From assembly GCA_964629475.1 (NCBI GenBank), contig CAZVQW010000001.1, positions 248,001 through 312,000 of the forward strand: 64,000 nt of DNA, in the 5' to 3' direction. Both the position numbers and the translations under genes were made by a program. The notes beneath the pieces were generated by a model. It saw only the letters and a list, made by a program, of their open reading frames with translations, was not told the origin of the DNA and did not search any database. Positions 26,776 to 36,085 of the stretch are shown piece after piece. The stretch's first letter is position 1, and every line of letters starts with the position of its first letter. This DNA comes from SMWD01 sp964629475 (lineage in GTDB: Bacteria > Pseudomonadota > Gammaproteobacteria > Steroidobacterales > GCA-2729495).

Positions 26776-28268
26776 AAAGACACTCCGAGTACAGGCATGA
26801 TCACGACCCAGGCCATGAGTGGAATTAGTAGTATAGCGACAAGATTAAGCCAAAACCCCGCCCGGCTCATTTGTGGGATCGTCACATGGCCGGAGCCGAA
26901 TACGATGGCGTTCGGTGGCGTCGCGACCGGCAACATGAATGCGCAGCTGGCCGCAATACCAGCCGGGACGATCAGTAAAAACGGATCGATACCGAGCCCG
27001 ATCGCCACTGCATACAACACCGGAATGAGCGTCGCAGTCGTAGCCGTGTTGCTCGTCAACTCGGTCAGAAAAATCATCATGCCGGTCACAAGCGCGATGA
27101 TCAGCACGATCGGTAACGGTGACAGGATCGCCGCCTGGCTACCGAGAAAGGCACTGAAACCGGATTGATCCAGCGTCGCGGCCAGACTCAGCCCACCGCC
27201 GAACAGGATCAGCACACCCCAAGGCAGTTTGACGGCGGTCGCCCAGTCCATCAGGAACTCACGATCGGTGAGCCTGACCGGCGTCACAAACAGGGTCAGT
27301 GCGGCGATGATCGCAATGCCTGAATCTGTCAGGCCACCCAGCGGCGTTACGTCACCAATAATAATTCTACCGAGTAACGGCCGTGTAACCCAGGCTCCGG
27401 CTGTCAGCAGGAAAATAACGAGGGTCATTTTCTCAGCTCGACTCATCGGTCCTAGCTCGCCGTGCAACCGTTCAAGCAATACATCCACACCAACAATCGG
27501 TTGATTCGACACACGGTAGATGACCCGACTCAACAACCACCACACAACCGGCAAAAAAACGATAACCAGCGGTACCGCAAACTGCATCCATTGCGCGAAA
27601 CTGATTTCATGATTCATCTGCGTGCGAATATAGGAAACGAGAAAAACATTTGGCGCCGTACCGATAATCGTGCCAATTCCGCCGATCGTTGCCGCATAGG
27701 CGATTGCAAGTAACAGACAAACTGAAAAATGCCGGCGCATCACATCGTCATCGTCGGTTACGGATTTTTCAATCAATTTTGTAATGCTCAATGCCACCGG
27801 CAGGAGCATGATGGTTGTTGCCGTATTCGTAACCCACATACTGAGAAACGCTGCGATAAACATGAATGCCGCAATAATCCGGGTCGGCCGGGTGCCGACA
27901 GCCTTCAGGGCAGTCAATGCGAAGCGCCGGTGCAAGCCGCAACGCTCAAGTGCCAGCGCGAGAATGAAACCGCCGAGAAACAGGTAGATCAGCTCATGGC
28001 CGTAAGCTGCTGCCGTCGCCTTGATCGACGCTGCGCCGGCCAGCGGGAATATGGCCAGCGGCAACAGAGCCGTCGCATAAACGGCAATGGCTTCGGTAAT
28101 CCACCAGACCGCCATCCAGATCGCGACGGCCGCCGCCGTGCGTGCCGCGACAGTCAGTGTAACGAGTTGCCCTGCGTCATCGAGATACAGATCCGGTAAC
28201 CACCAGAACACAACGAGCGCGGCCAGTGGCCCGCAGAACAATCCAATAATACGTGCCCGCGATGTCAT
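26772..28268 (-). CDS. DASS/SLC13-family sodium-coupled anion transporter
   Basis: Inner-membrane carrier of the divalent anion:Na+ symporter family; substrates in this family are C4-dicarboxylates, citrate or sulfate, and I cannot tell which applies here. It has 498 residues with about 11-12 hydrophobic segments. The two paired SNT-type motifs that form the substrate and sodium sites are present (VTNTATTIMLLPVALS and LTSNTATTATLIPVLY), as is PVATPPNAIVFGSG near the C-terminus. It starts 19 bp after fabH and overlaps the L,D-transpeptidase gene, so it appears to be part of the fatty-acid operon in place of fabD. Confidence 0.92.
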   Translation of the reverse strand: MTSRARIIGLFCGPLAALVVFWWLPDLYLDDAGQLVTLTVAARTAAAVAIWMAVWWITEAIAVYATALLPLAIFPLAGAASIKATAAAYGHELIYLFLGGFILALALERCGLHRRFALTALKAVGTRPTRIIAAFMFIAAFLSMWVTNTATTIMLLPVALSITKLIEKSVTDDDDVMRRHFSVCLLLAIAYAATIGGIGTIIGTAPNVFLVSYIRTQMNHEISFAQWMQFAVPLVIVFLPVVWWLLSRVIYRVSNQPIVGVDVLLERLHGELGPMSRAEKMTLVIFLLTAGAWVTRPLLGRIIIGDVTPLGGLTDSGIAIIAALTLFVTPVRLTDREFLMDWATAVKLPWGVLILFGGGLSLAATLDQSGFSAFLGSQAAILSPLPIVLIIALVTGMMIFLTELTSNTATTATLIPVLYAVAIGLGIDPFLLIVPAGIAASCAFMLPVATPPNAIVFGSGHVTIPQMSRAGFWLNLVAILLIPLMAWVVIMPVLGVSF

Positions 28269-28287
28269 GCAGGTTTGGGCATGATCC

Positions 28288-29262
28288 TCAGTAGCGGATC
28301 AGCGCGGACCCCCATGTGAACCCACCGCCGAAGGCTTCCAGCATCAGTAAATCACCGCGTTTGACACGGCCGTCTCGAACAGCGACATCCAGCGCCATTG
28401 GCACCGATGCCGCCGACGTGTTGCCGTGATCCTGCAGAGTCAGAATGACCTTCTCCATCGGCATTTCCAAACGTTTAGCTGTTGCCTGAATGATGCGCAG
28501 ATTAGCCTGATGCGGAATCAACCAGTCGATCGAACCGTGTTCGAGACCGTTTGCCTCTAAAGTTTCATCGACGATGCTCTCAAGTCTCTTGACCGCAACC
28601 TTGAAAACTTCATTCCCTCTCATTTTCAGGAATGGTTCCTCGTCATCATCAGGCCGCTGTATCCTCGATGTACCGTAGGGATGGTAAAGCAGATCTTTGT
28701 AATTCCCGTCGGCGCGGAGATGGGTCGAGATCACGCCCGGTTTATCGGTCTGTTCGAGCACGACGGCGCCGGCACCGTCGCCGAAAATCACGCAGGTCGA
28801 ACGGTCGGACCAATCGATCATGCGCGACAATGTTTCGGCACCGATAACCAACGCGCGCCTGGCCTGCCCACTGGAGACAAACTGGTCCGCAATACTCAAC
28901 GCATAAATAAACCCGCTACAGGCAGCCTCGAGACTGAATGCAGCAAATCCGCCGATACCGAGTCGCTCCTGCACCAGGCAACCGACATTTGGAAACACCA
29001 CGTCCGGCGTTGTCGTGCCGACAACCAGAAAGTCGATATCGCCGGGTTCCAGACCTGCTGCCTCGATGGCCTGACGAGCCGCGCCCTCAGCAAGATCCGT
29101 CGTGGTCTGATCATCTGCGGCAATATGCCGACGCTCGACACCGGTACGCGTACGAATCCATTCATCCGTCGTATCGACCATCTTCTCCAGGTCGGCATTT
29201 GTCAGGACTCGCTCGGGCAGGCAACGTCCCGTGCCGCTGATGCGTGAGTATATTTTCGTCAT
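28288..29262 (-). CDS. fabH: 3-oxoacyl-ACP synthase III (FabH)
   Basis: Condenses acetyl-CoA with malonyl-ACP to start fatty-acid synthesis. It has 324 residues. The catalytic triad is visible: Cys115 in LEAACSGFIYAL, His in WLIPHQANLRII and Asn in DHGNTSAASVPMAL. The C-terminus AFGGGFTWGSALIRY is typical. It lies 16 bp after plsX. The next gene is a DASS transporter, not fabD. Confidence 0.97.
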   Translation of the reverse strand: MTKIYSRISGTGRCLPERVLTNADLEKMVDTTDEWIRTRTGVERRHIAADDQTTTDLAEGAARQAIEAAGLEPGDIDFLVVGTTTPDVVFPNVGCLVQERLGIGGFAAFSLEAACSGFIYALSIADQFVSSGQARRALVIGAETLSRMIDWSDRSTCVIFGDGAGAVVLEQTDKPGVISTHLRADGNYKDLLYHPYGTSRIQRPDDDEEPFLKMRGNEVFKVAVKRLESIVDETLEANGLEHGSIDWLIPHQANLRIIQATAKRLEMPMEKVILTLQDHGNTSAASVPMALDVAVRDGRVKRGDLLMLEAFGGGFTWGSALIRY

Positions 29263-29278
29263 GCCTGTACGGATCGGA

Positions 29279-30289
29279 TCAGTGACCCTGCTTCTCCATT
29301 AGTGAACGTATCTGCTCCGGAACATCTTTATCGACTTCTACCATAGCCACCTGAATTGCCTGCTGAAATGCGAGCGCATCCGCGCCGCCATGACTCTTGA
29401 CGACGATACCGTTCAAACCAACCAGGCTGGCGCCGTTGTAGCGGCGCGGATCTACACGCCTGGATAAAGAACGCAACACCGGCCATGCCACCAGGCCGGC
29501 CAATCGACCATACAAACCGGATTTAAATTCCTCGACCAGGAAATGACGCACAAGCCGTGCTGTTCCTTCCATCGTTTTCAACGCAACGTTACCGTTGAAG
29601 CCATCACAAACGACGACATCAGCTTTCAGTTCACCGATCGTATCACCCTCGATAAACCCTACGTAATTCAGGTCGCTGTCACTGAGCAACACCGCCGCCT
29701 CGCGGACCGTGTCATTGCCCTTGATCGATTCTTCACCGATATTCAGCAAACCGATGCGAGGGTTATCAATGCCTTCGATATCCTGCACGACGACCGACCC
29801 CATCACGCCGAACTGAAATAATTGCTCGGCCGTACAATCGGCATTGGCGCCGAGATCAAGCATGTGGACGCGGCCAACCTTGGCCGGCAGACCGGTCATG
29901 ATCGCGGGCCGATCAATACCGGGAACCGTTTTCAGAACAAACCGACCGGTGGCCATCAAGGCGCCGGTATTGCCGGCGCTGACACAAGCACCCGCGTCGC
30001 CTGATTTGACGAGATTGATGGCAACACGCATCGAAGAGTCTTTCTTTTTACGCATCGCGTCGGCCGGAAGATCATCCATCTCGACAACTTCGCGCGCGTC
30101 ATGCACCCGAATTCGCCCGGCGAACACACCGGCCTTTTTCAGCAAAGGTTCGATGAGTTCTTTCTTGCCGACCAGGACAAGATGCAACGCATCGTTTGAC
30201 CGCAACATCGCCAACGCTGCGGGAACCGTCGCATCGACACCGACATCACCACTCATCGCATCGACGGCAACAGTTACCGGATCAGCCAC
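29279..30289 (-). CDS. plsX: Phosphate acyltransferase PlsX
   Basis: Makes acyl-phosphate from acyl-ACP for phospholipid synthesis. It has 336 residues. Signatures are VAVDAMSGDVGVDATVPAAL at the N-terminus, VSAGNTGALMATGRFVLKT, LDLGANADCTAEQLFQFGVMGS, GLLNIGEESIKGNDTVREA and VVCDGFNGNVALKTMEGTA. It follows rpmF by 149 bp and precedes fabH by 16 bp in the classic yceD-rpmF-plsX-fabH order. Confidence 0.97.
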   Translation of the reverse strand: MADPVTVAVDAMSGDVGVDATVPAALAMLRSNDALHLVLVGKKELIEPLLKKAGVFAGRIRVHDAREVVEMDDLPADAMRKKKDSSMRVAINLVKSGDAGACVSAGNTGALMATGRFVLKTVPGIDRPAIMTGLPAKVGRVHMLDLGANADCTAEQLFQFGVMGSVVVQDIEGIDNPRIGLLNIGEESIKGNDTVREAAVLLSDSDLNYVGFIEGDTIGELKADVVVCDGFNGNVALKTMEGTARLVRHFLVEEFKSGLYGRLAGLVAWPVLRSLSRRVDPRRYNGASLVGLNGIVVKSHGGADALAFQQAIQVAMVEVDKDVPEQIRSLMEKQGH

Positions 30290-30438
30290 TTTTTCCCCTG
30301 CTCTGAATTATTCACTGCACATCGAACAACCCCAGCGGCATTATCCCCGGAAATTCATCGATTGCCCATGGTTGCAGACACGCATAATCCCGGACCGATA
30401 CAGTCAGCGCCCGGCACCTCGGGGTCAGTCCGGATTTA

Positions 30439-30627
30439 CTAGTCCAGGTCTTCTTCCGGGGTTTCGATAATCTTGCGCCCACGATAAAAGCCGTCAGGGC
30501 TAACGTGGTGACGCAGATGAGTCTCACCCGTCGTCGGCTCCACCGATACAGCCGGTGCTTTCAGACTATCGTGCGAACGCCGATTACCGCGCCTGCGGGG
30601 CGTCACTCTGCTTTTTTGTACTGCCAT
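30439..30627 (-). CDS. rpmF: 50S ribosomal protein L32
   Basis: Component of the large ribosomal subunit. It has 62 residues, beginning MAVQKSRVTPRRRGNRRSHD and continuing ETHLRHHVSPDGFYRGRK, which are L32 hallmarks. It lacks the zinc-binding cysteines of the C+ form. It sits 21 bp after yceD. A 149-bp gap to plsX shows no other gene. Confidence 0.97.
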   Translation of the reverse strand: MAVQKSRVTPRRRGNRRSHDSLKAPAVSVEPTTGETHLRHHVSPDGFYRGRKIIETPEEDLD

Positions 30628-30648
30628 TTCAAAACTCCTGTCAGAATA

Positions 30649-31209
30649 TCAGTCATCGGTGTTGCTTCTCCGGCTGCCCATCAGGCCGGCCAGATCCGCA
30701 AACGGCTTCTGCATCAATTCCTCGTCTATTACCGAATTATTATCTTCTCCGCCTGCCGCCCGGCATTTCGGTTCATCCATGTGAACCGGCACCATTGGCA
30801 ATGCGGCCAAAATCTCATCCTCAATGATGATGGCGAGATCTAATCCATCAGCATCAATCAATACGCTGTCGAACGGACTCGCAATCAACTCCGTCTGCTC
30901 GTCACTGTCCAGTACAGTTAATCGTGTCTCAATCTTCACTGGCCATACCACCGAATCGAGACACCGCTGGCATTGCAGACTCACCTGCCCCGCGATTGAC
31001 AGTTCAATCTGCGGCAAACCCTCAGAGCCAAACTCGAACTGCACATTCGCTGTCAATTCCGCCGGCTCGTCGCTCTCCTGATTAATATCAGGTACACACA
31101 GGCACGCCGACAACCGGGCAAGATCCGCCATTGGCAGGCGCAAATCCAGACCGGCGCCTTTTCTCGCCAGCTCATTCAGTTGGGTGGAATCGACGCGCTC
31201 GCTGAGCAT
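30649..31209 (-). CDS. yceD: YceD family (DUF177) protein, 23S rRNA accumulation protein
   Basis: Cytoplasmic protein conserved next to rpmF and implicated in 23S rRNA accumulation or ribosome assembly. It has 186 residues. The conserved core is GQVSLQCQRCLDSVVWPV, with its CxxC, followed by the acidic DGLDLAIIIEDEILAALPMVPVH and KPFADLAGLM near the end. It is the first gene of the leftward operon and is divergent from maf, 58 bp apart. Confidence 0.93.
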   Translation of the reverse strand: MLSERVDSTQLNELARKGAGLDLRLPMADLARLSACLCVPDINQESDEPAELTANVQFEFGSEGLPQIELSIAGQVSLQCQRCLDSVVWPVKIETRLTVLDSDEQTELIASPFDSVLIDADGLDLAIIIEDEILAALPMVPVHMDEPKCRAAGGEDNNSVIDEELMQKPFADLAGLMGSRRSNTDD

Positions 31210-31267
31210 AATCGAGCAATTCTAGGTTTGGTGGCCGGGTCTGTCAAAATCCTGTACGTTTCCGGCC

Positions 31268-31852
31268 ATGACCCTGTCACCCACACCGGTTGTTCTTGCT
31301 TCCAGTTCTGTCTATCGGCGCCAGCTCCTTACACGCCTGTTGACCGATTTCGAGTGCCTTTCACCGGCGATTGACGAGTCCCGGCTGGACGGCGAATCCC
31401 CGGCAGACCTGGCCATCCGACTAGCGGTGACCAAGGCGCAAACCTGCGCAGCACAACGACCCGACGCCGTGATAATCGCCAGCGACCAGGTCCCGGCTCA
31501 CGGCGCGGAGCTACTGCAAAAACCCGGCTCACACGAACGAGCGATACAGCAATTGCGCCGCTGCTCCGGACAAACAGTCATTTTTCACACCGCCGTGGCG
31601 CTGATCTGGCCGAATTCAGAAAACCGCGACACCCATATCGATGAAACGATCGTCCGCTTCCGCGACCTGACCGACACCGAAATCGACAACTACCTGCGCA
31701 GCGACGAACCCTATGACTGCGCCGGCAGCTTCAAGGTCGAATCCCGCGGTGTAATCCTCTTCAACAGCATCGAATCCCAAGACCCAACAGGCCTGCAAGG
31801 CCTGCCACTCATCTGGGTAGCAGCAAGACTGCGCGAAGGCGGAATTCTTTAA
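31268..31852 (+). CDS. Maf/YceF-type nucleoside triphosphate pyrophosphatase
   Basis: Hydrolyses non-canonical or modified nucleoside triphosphates (m7GTP for the YceF subgroup). It has 194 residues. The N-terminal VLASSSVYRRQLLTRL matches the LASxSxRR motif. The metal-binding ASDQVPAHG and LQKPGSHERAIQQLRRCSGQ are family signatures, with CAGSFKVESRGV and LQGLPLIWV near the C-terminus. Its position next to yceD fits YceF (maf-1), but the subgroup is inferred from context. Confidence 0.92.
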   Translation: MTLSPTPVVLASSSVYRRQLLTRLLTDFECLSPAIDESRLDGESPADLAIRLAVTKAQTCAAQRPDAVIIASDQVPAHGAELLQKPGSHERAIQQLRRCSGQTVIFHTAVALIWPNSENRDTHIDETIVRFRDLTDTEIDNYLRSDEPYDCAGSFKVESRGVILFNSIESQDPTGLQGLPLIWVAARLREGGIL

Positions 31853-32197
31853 TGCAAAACAGGACGCTGACCCTGCCAGGAGTGACCTTAAATGACGCCG
31901 GGGTTCCAGTCGGCGATTAGCTGGCTGGAAGACCAGTGGCGGAATTTATTTCGGAGAATCCGCAGGATTCGGAGATAGCCGCGATTCTTTGCGTTTCTCT
32001 TGATCTTTCCCAGGGCCGGTTTTTGGGCGTCATGGTTCCACGAAGGTGTCCCGGTTTTTTCCGTCGGGTACCCCTCTGAAACATTCAGGCGCGACACATG
32101 GTCCGTTGAATCAGAAAGATACTAGGATAGCGGCGTTTCAGAGAGATAGATGACGTCCAAAAGCCGGCCCCGGGAAAGACCCAACTCCAAGCAACAG
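31853..32197. other. Intergenic stretch between maf and rluC
   Basis: 345 bp with no convincing gene. A 69-codon reading on the minus strand (31888-32097) has an odd composition (GYLRILRILRNKF) derived from a locally repeated sequence, with attcggaga-like words occurring twice around 31950-31975. I regard it as degenerate or non-coding sequence. Confidence 0.45.
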
Positions 32198-33145
32198 CTA
32201 CGCTTCCATTTTGTCCAGCACAGCCAACAAACTCGCATCCAGCGGACACTCAGCCCGAATAACCCGATCCCCCTTCGGACTCTCAAACACCAACGTCGAA
32301 GCATGCAGAAAGAGCCGCTCGAGGCCAAAGTCCCGAACGATCGGATCCTCTTCAAACCCATAACGCCGGTCCCCCGCCACCGGATGACCCAGATGAGCCG
32401 CATGCACACGAATCTGGTGCGTACGTCCGGTCTCGAGCTCGATCGAGGTCAATTGTGCACCCGCATATGATTTTTCCGGTACAAACTTCGTAAGCGCCCG
32501 CTTACCGTCGCTTGAAACCCGGACATGGCGCTCTCCGTTACGGCGCTGAGTCGTCAGCAGCGGCTCGTCAACAATGAGGTTGCCGCCCTTCCAGTTGCCG
32601 AGCAATAACGCCGTGTAGCACTTCTGTACCTCGCCGTTGCGAAACAGTTCGTGCAGACGTCTGAGTGCAGGCCGGCGTTTGGCCACGAGCAGGCAACCGC
32701 TGGTATCGCGATCGAGCCGATGGACGAGTTCGAGCTTGTCATGCTCACCGCGCAGTTTGCGTAACAACTCGATAGCACCAAACGCAATGCCGCTGCCACC
32801 GTGAACCGCAAGTCCGGATGGTTTGTCCAGCACGAGCAGATCCCGGTCTTCGTAAATAATTCGATCTTCCAGCCAGCGCGCCGAACCATACCCCGGCCGC
32901 GTAGCTGACGCGGCAGCGGCGGTTCTGACCGGCGGTATCCGCACCTGGTCTCCGTCACGCAAACGCCGATCAGGCTTTGCGCGACCCTTATTAACCCGCA
33001 CCTCGCCGGAGCGAATCATCTTGTAGATCCGCGACCGCGGAACACCCTTGAGGCGGGACAGCAGAAAATTGTCCAGACGCCGATCGGCCTCATCTGCATC
33101 GATCGTGACGTAGCATACAGCCGGATTTGGGGGATTTTTTTCCAT
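32198..33145 (-). CDS. rluC: 23S rRNA pseudouridine synthase RluC
   Basis: Converts U955, U2504 and U2580 of 23S rRNA (E. coli numbering) to pseudouridine. It has 315 residues from MEKNPPNPAV. An N-terminal S4 domain (RRLDNFLLSRLKGVPRSRIYKMI, GEVRVNKGRAKPD) precedes the catalytic domain with LVHRLDRDTSGCLLVAK, in which the Asp is the nucleophile. Then come ELETGRTHQIRVHAAHLGHPVAGDRRYG and LFLHASTLVFESP. It is divergent from rne, the arrangement found in E. coli and Pseudomonas. The exact uridine targets are inferred from position. Confidence 0.93.
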   Translation of the reverse strand: MEKNPPNPAVCYVTIDADEADRRLDNFLLSRLKGVPRSRIYKMIRSGEVRVNKGRAKPDRRLRDGDQVRIPPVRTAAAASATRPGYGSARWLEDRIIYEDRDLLVLDKPSGLAVHGGSGIAFGAIELLRKLRGEHDKLELVHRLDRDTSGCLLVAKRRPALRRLHELFRNGEVQKCYTALLLGNWKGGNLIVDEPLLTTQRRNGERHVRVSSDGKRALTKFVPEKSYAGAQLTSIELETGRTHQIRVHAAHLGHPVAGDRRYGFEEDPIVRDFGLERLFLHASTLVFESPKGDRVIRAECPLDASLLAVLDKMEA

Positions 33146-33160
33146 GTTTTCAGTGACCAA

Positions 33161-33567
33161 CGGCGGTTTTCACGCATTGATGCGCTGCTCGCGCGCTGCT
33201 ATATTAACGCTCACGCATGATTTTTGTGCGCGGGACCACAAAGTTGGTCAAGACAATTTCGCTGCGATTGCCCCAATTTCGGGCGATCGCCTAAAGTTAA
33301 GGCCTGCCGGGCAGGCCGCAAACCGGGTATCTGGTAAACGGATTGAGAGAGTTTCTTTCTCCGTCATGCAAGGAATAAAGACAGATCAGCCGCCTGTAAA
33401 TGGCCGACCTGTCGATAGCGACAATCAGGCAGTGCCCTCAGAGGCATTGGCTCCTACCCCAGCCGATACAATGGCTGGTTAGTGTAGCCTGCGTACCTCG
33501 CCGTTCGGCGTGGTCCCTGAAGCGTTCCCTGCCGGGTACCCTACAACTGACAAGGTATGTAGGGACT
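33161..33567 (+). promoter_or_regulatory. Long rne leader (5' UTR) with hairpins
   Basis: About 0.4 kb separates rluC from the rne ATG. It contains a perfect palindrome with one-base loop (33301-33317, GGCCTGCC-G-GGCAGGCC) and a CCAGCC/GGCTGG hairpin (33459-33478). In E. coli the rne leader is also long and structured and lets RNase E control its own mRNA. I infer the same type of autoregulation here; the structures do not have to be homologous. Confidence 0.6.
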
Positions 33568-36078
33568 ATGAAAAGAATGCTGATCAATGCAACTCAGGAA
33601 GAAGAGTTGCGCGTGGCCATGGTCGATGGCCAGAGACTGATAGATCTTGATATCGAGGCGCCTGCCAGGGCACAGAAAAAGGCCAATATTTACAAAGGCA
33701 AGATCACCCGGGTCGAGCCCAGCCTCGACGCCGCCTTTGTAAACTACGGTGCCGAGCGCCACGGATTTTTGCCGCTCAAGGAAATATCACGGGAATACTT
33801 CGTCAAGGAACCCGAATCGGGTTCGCGCATCAATATTCGCGAAGTACTGAAAGAAGGCCAGGAAATCGTCATCCAGGTCGAGAAGGAAGAACGTGGCAAC
33901 AAGGGTGCCGCACTGACGACCTTCATCAGCCTGGCCGGGCGATTCATCGTTCTGATGCCGAATAATCCACGTGCCGGTGGCGTATCCCGCCGAATTACCG
34001 GTGAAGATCGCGATGAAATTCGTGATGCCTTACGGGAACTGGACATTCCGGACGGCATGGGCGTCATCATTCGTACGGCCGGCGTCGGTCGCTCGAACGA
34101 GGAACTCAGCTGGGACCTCGACTACCTGATGGGCATCTGGGAATCGATCAAGGCGGCTGTCGTTTCGACACCCGGTCCGGCCCTGATCTTCCAGGACAGC
34201 AATGCGATCATTCGCGCCATTCGAGATCACCTGAATGCGGATATCGGCGAAATCCTGATCGATAATCCAAATACGGTCCAGGAAGCGCGCGAGTTCATGG
34301 CGCACGCCATGCCTCACAATCAGCATAAATTAAAGCAGTATGACGACCCGTCGCCGCTGTTTACCCGCTATCAGATCGAGAGCCAGATCGAATCGGCGTT
34401 TGCCCACACCGTGCATCTGCCATCCGGTGGCAGCATCGTCATTGACCATACCGAGGCACTGGTATCGATCGACATCAACTCGGCGCGGGCAACGAAAGGC
34501 AGCGACATTGAGGCCACGGCGCTGGCAACGAATCTGGAAGCCGCGGATGAAATTGCCCGCCAGTTCAGACTCCGCGATCTGGGTGGATTGATAGTCATCG
34601 ACTTCATCGATATGGGACCGTCACGCAACCAGCGTGATGTCGAAAACAGGCTGCGTGATGCGGTCCGACCGGACCGGGCACGCGTGCAGATCGGACGAAT
34701 ATCCCGCTTCGGCCTGCTTGAAATGTCGCGCCAGAGGCTGCGGCCGTCGCTTGGCGAGTCGGCACACCAGGTGTGTCCGCGCTGCAATGGTATCGGCAAT
34801 GTTCGCAGCGTTGAATCGCTGGCGCTGTCGATCCTGCGCCTGGTCGGCGAAGAAGCTCGCAAGGACCAGACCGCAAATGTCATCGCGCAGTTACCTATTA
34901 ATGTCGCAACCTATTTGCTGAACGAAAAACGTGACTGGATCCGTGATATTGAACAGCGTGAAAAAATCCAGATCATCCTGGTCGCTAACCCGGACTATGA
35001 AACACCGAATTATTCGATCCGGCGCGTCCGCGGAGACCAGACTGTGCTCCCGGAGAACACCGGTGCCAGCTATGACCTCGTCAGCCCTGACGAGGTCAGC
35101 GAAAAAGATCCGGTACTTGGCAAGTCATCCGAGGTCAAGATTGAAACACCCGCGGTCACTGCGACCCGACCGGACGCACCGCCACCTCCTGCCCGTCAAG
35201 TAAACACCCCGCAGCAACCCGGACTGTTTGTACGTCTCTGGCGCGCACTGTTCGGCAAAGGGGATGAGCCTCAGCAAAAGAAAAAGAAGAAGTCGCGCTC
35301 AACGTCAGGCGCAAGACAGGGAGGTAATCGCAAGACCGGCAATCGGGGCGGCCAGGGCCGCCGCAGAGACGCGGGCAATCGTCGCGGCAGAAGTAGTGGC
35401 CAGGGCGGCCAGCGGCGCGATTCACAGGCACGTGACAACCGCAATCGCGACGGGCAACAAAAATCAGGCAAACAAGCGCCCAGACCCGCGGATCAAAAAT
35501 CGGCTCAGAAATCACCCCAGAAATCTGCCGAGGGCAAACAGGAGCAACAACAACCCAAGAGCGGCAAGTCACGGAACCGGCGACGCCGAAGACGCCCCGG
35601 TGGCAATTCCGCTGGACGCGACCAACAAGGGTCGGCCGCGGCGAATTCAGGCCAGCAGCAAACCGCAGCTGATGCGAAAAAACCCTCTACCGGGCAACGT
35701 GCTGCTCAACCTGGCAACGAAGCTAAACCGCGCCCAGCGCACGACTCACAACCTGACACCAGTCAGCAGAAGCCCCAGCCGAAACCTGCAGCTCAACCAG
35801 CGGTAGAACAGAAGCCGGTCGCGGAAAAATCGACGGCACCGGCACAACAACCACCAGCGCAATCACCGGCTGTGACACCGAAGGCCGAGCCACCCACAGA
35901 GAAACGTGAAACCCAACCTGCCGCGGAGAAGCCCGCTACGCAGCCGGCAAAGGCAAAGCAGGCTGATGACCGGAAGCTGCCATGGGAAACGGAGTCAGAG
36001 TCTAAACCTAAACCGGAAGGGACTTATACGGTTTGGTCATCGGACAGCGGGAAGTCGGGCGAAAGACGCGACCGCTGA
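33568..36078 (+). CDS. rne: Ribonuclease E
   Basis: Endonuclease that organises the RNA degradosome and processes rRNA and tRNA. It has 836 residues from the ATG at 33568, preceded by GTAGGG. An S1 domain (ANIYKGKITRVEPSLDAAFVNYGAERHGFLP) is near the N-terminus. The catalytic Asp residues lie in VSIDINSARAT and LIVIDFIDMGPSRNQRDVE. The zinc link is CPRCNGIG. After about residue 530 the chain is unstructured: an Arg/Gly-rich RNA-binding part, then Gln/Pro/Ala/Lys-rich sequence to TYTVWSSDSG. An upstream in-frame extension of 56 codons lies in the leader and is rejected. Confidence 0.96.
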   Translation: MKRMLINATQEEELRVAMVDGQRLIDLDIEAPARAQKKANIYKGKITRVEPSLDAAFVNYGAERHGFLPLKEISREYFVKEPESGSRINIREVLKEGQEIVIQVEKEERGNKGAALTTFISLAGRFIVLMPNNPRAGGVSRRITGEDRDEIRDALRELDIPDGMGVIIRTAGVGRSNEELSWDLDYLMGIWESIKAAVVSTPGPALIFQDSNAIIRAIRDHLNADIGEILIDNPNTVQEAREFMAHAMPHNQHKLKQYDDPSPLFTRYQIESQIESAFAHTVHLPSGGSIVIDHTEALVSIDINSARATKGSDIEATALATNLEAADEIARQFRLRDLGGLIVIDFIDMGPSRNQRDVENRLRDAVRPDRARVQIGRISRFGLLEMSRQRLRPSLGESAHQVCPRCNGIGNVRSVESLALSILRLVGEEARKDQTANVIAQLPINVATYLLNEKRDWIRDIEQREKIQIILVANPDYETPNYSIRRVRGDQTVLPENTGASYDLVSPDEVSEKDPVLGKSSEVKIETPAVTATRPDAPPPPARQVNTPQQPGLFVRLWRALFGKGDEPQQKKKKKSRSTSGARQGGNRKTGNRGGQGRRRDAGNRRGRSSGQGGQRRDSQARDNRNRDGQQKSGKQAPRPADQKSAQKSPQKSAEGKQEQQQPKSGKSRNRRRRRRPGGNSAGRDQQGSAAANSGQQQTAADAKKPSTGQRAAQPGNEAKPRPAHDSQPDTSQQKPQPKPAAQPAVEQKPVAEKSTAPAQQPPAQSPAVTPKAEPPTEKRETQPAAEKPATQPAKAKQADDRKLPWETESESKPKPEGTYTVWSSDSGKSGERRDR

Positions 36079-36085
36079 TCAAGGC

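Noticed and set aside
30290..30438. Possible small gene between rpmF and plsX
   Set aside because: Only a short minus-strand frame overlapping rpmF was seen, without a start or family support.
35228..35806. Long alternative frame in the C-terminal half of rne
   Set aside because: It arises from biased, low-complexity codons of the RNase E tail.
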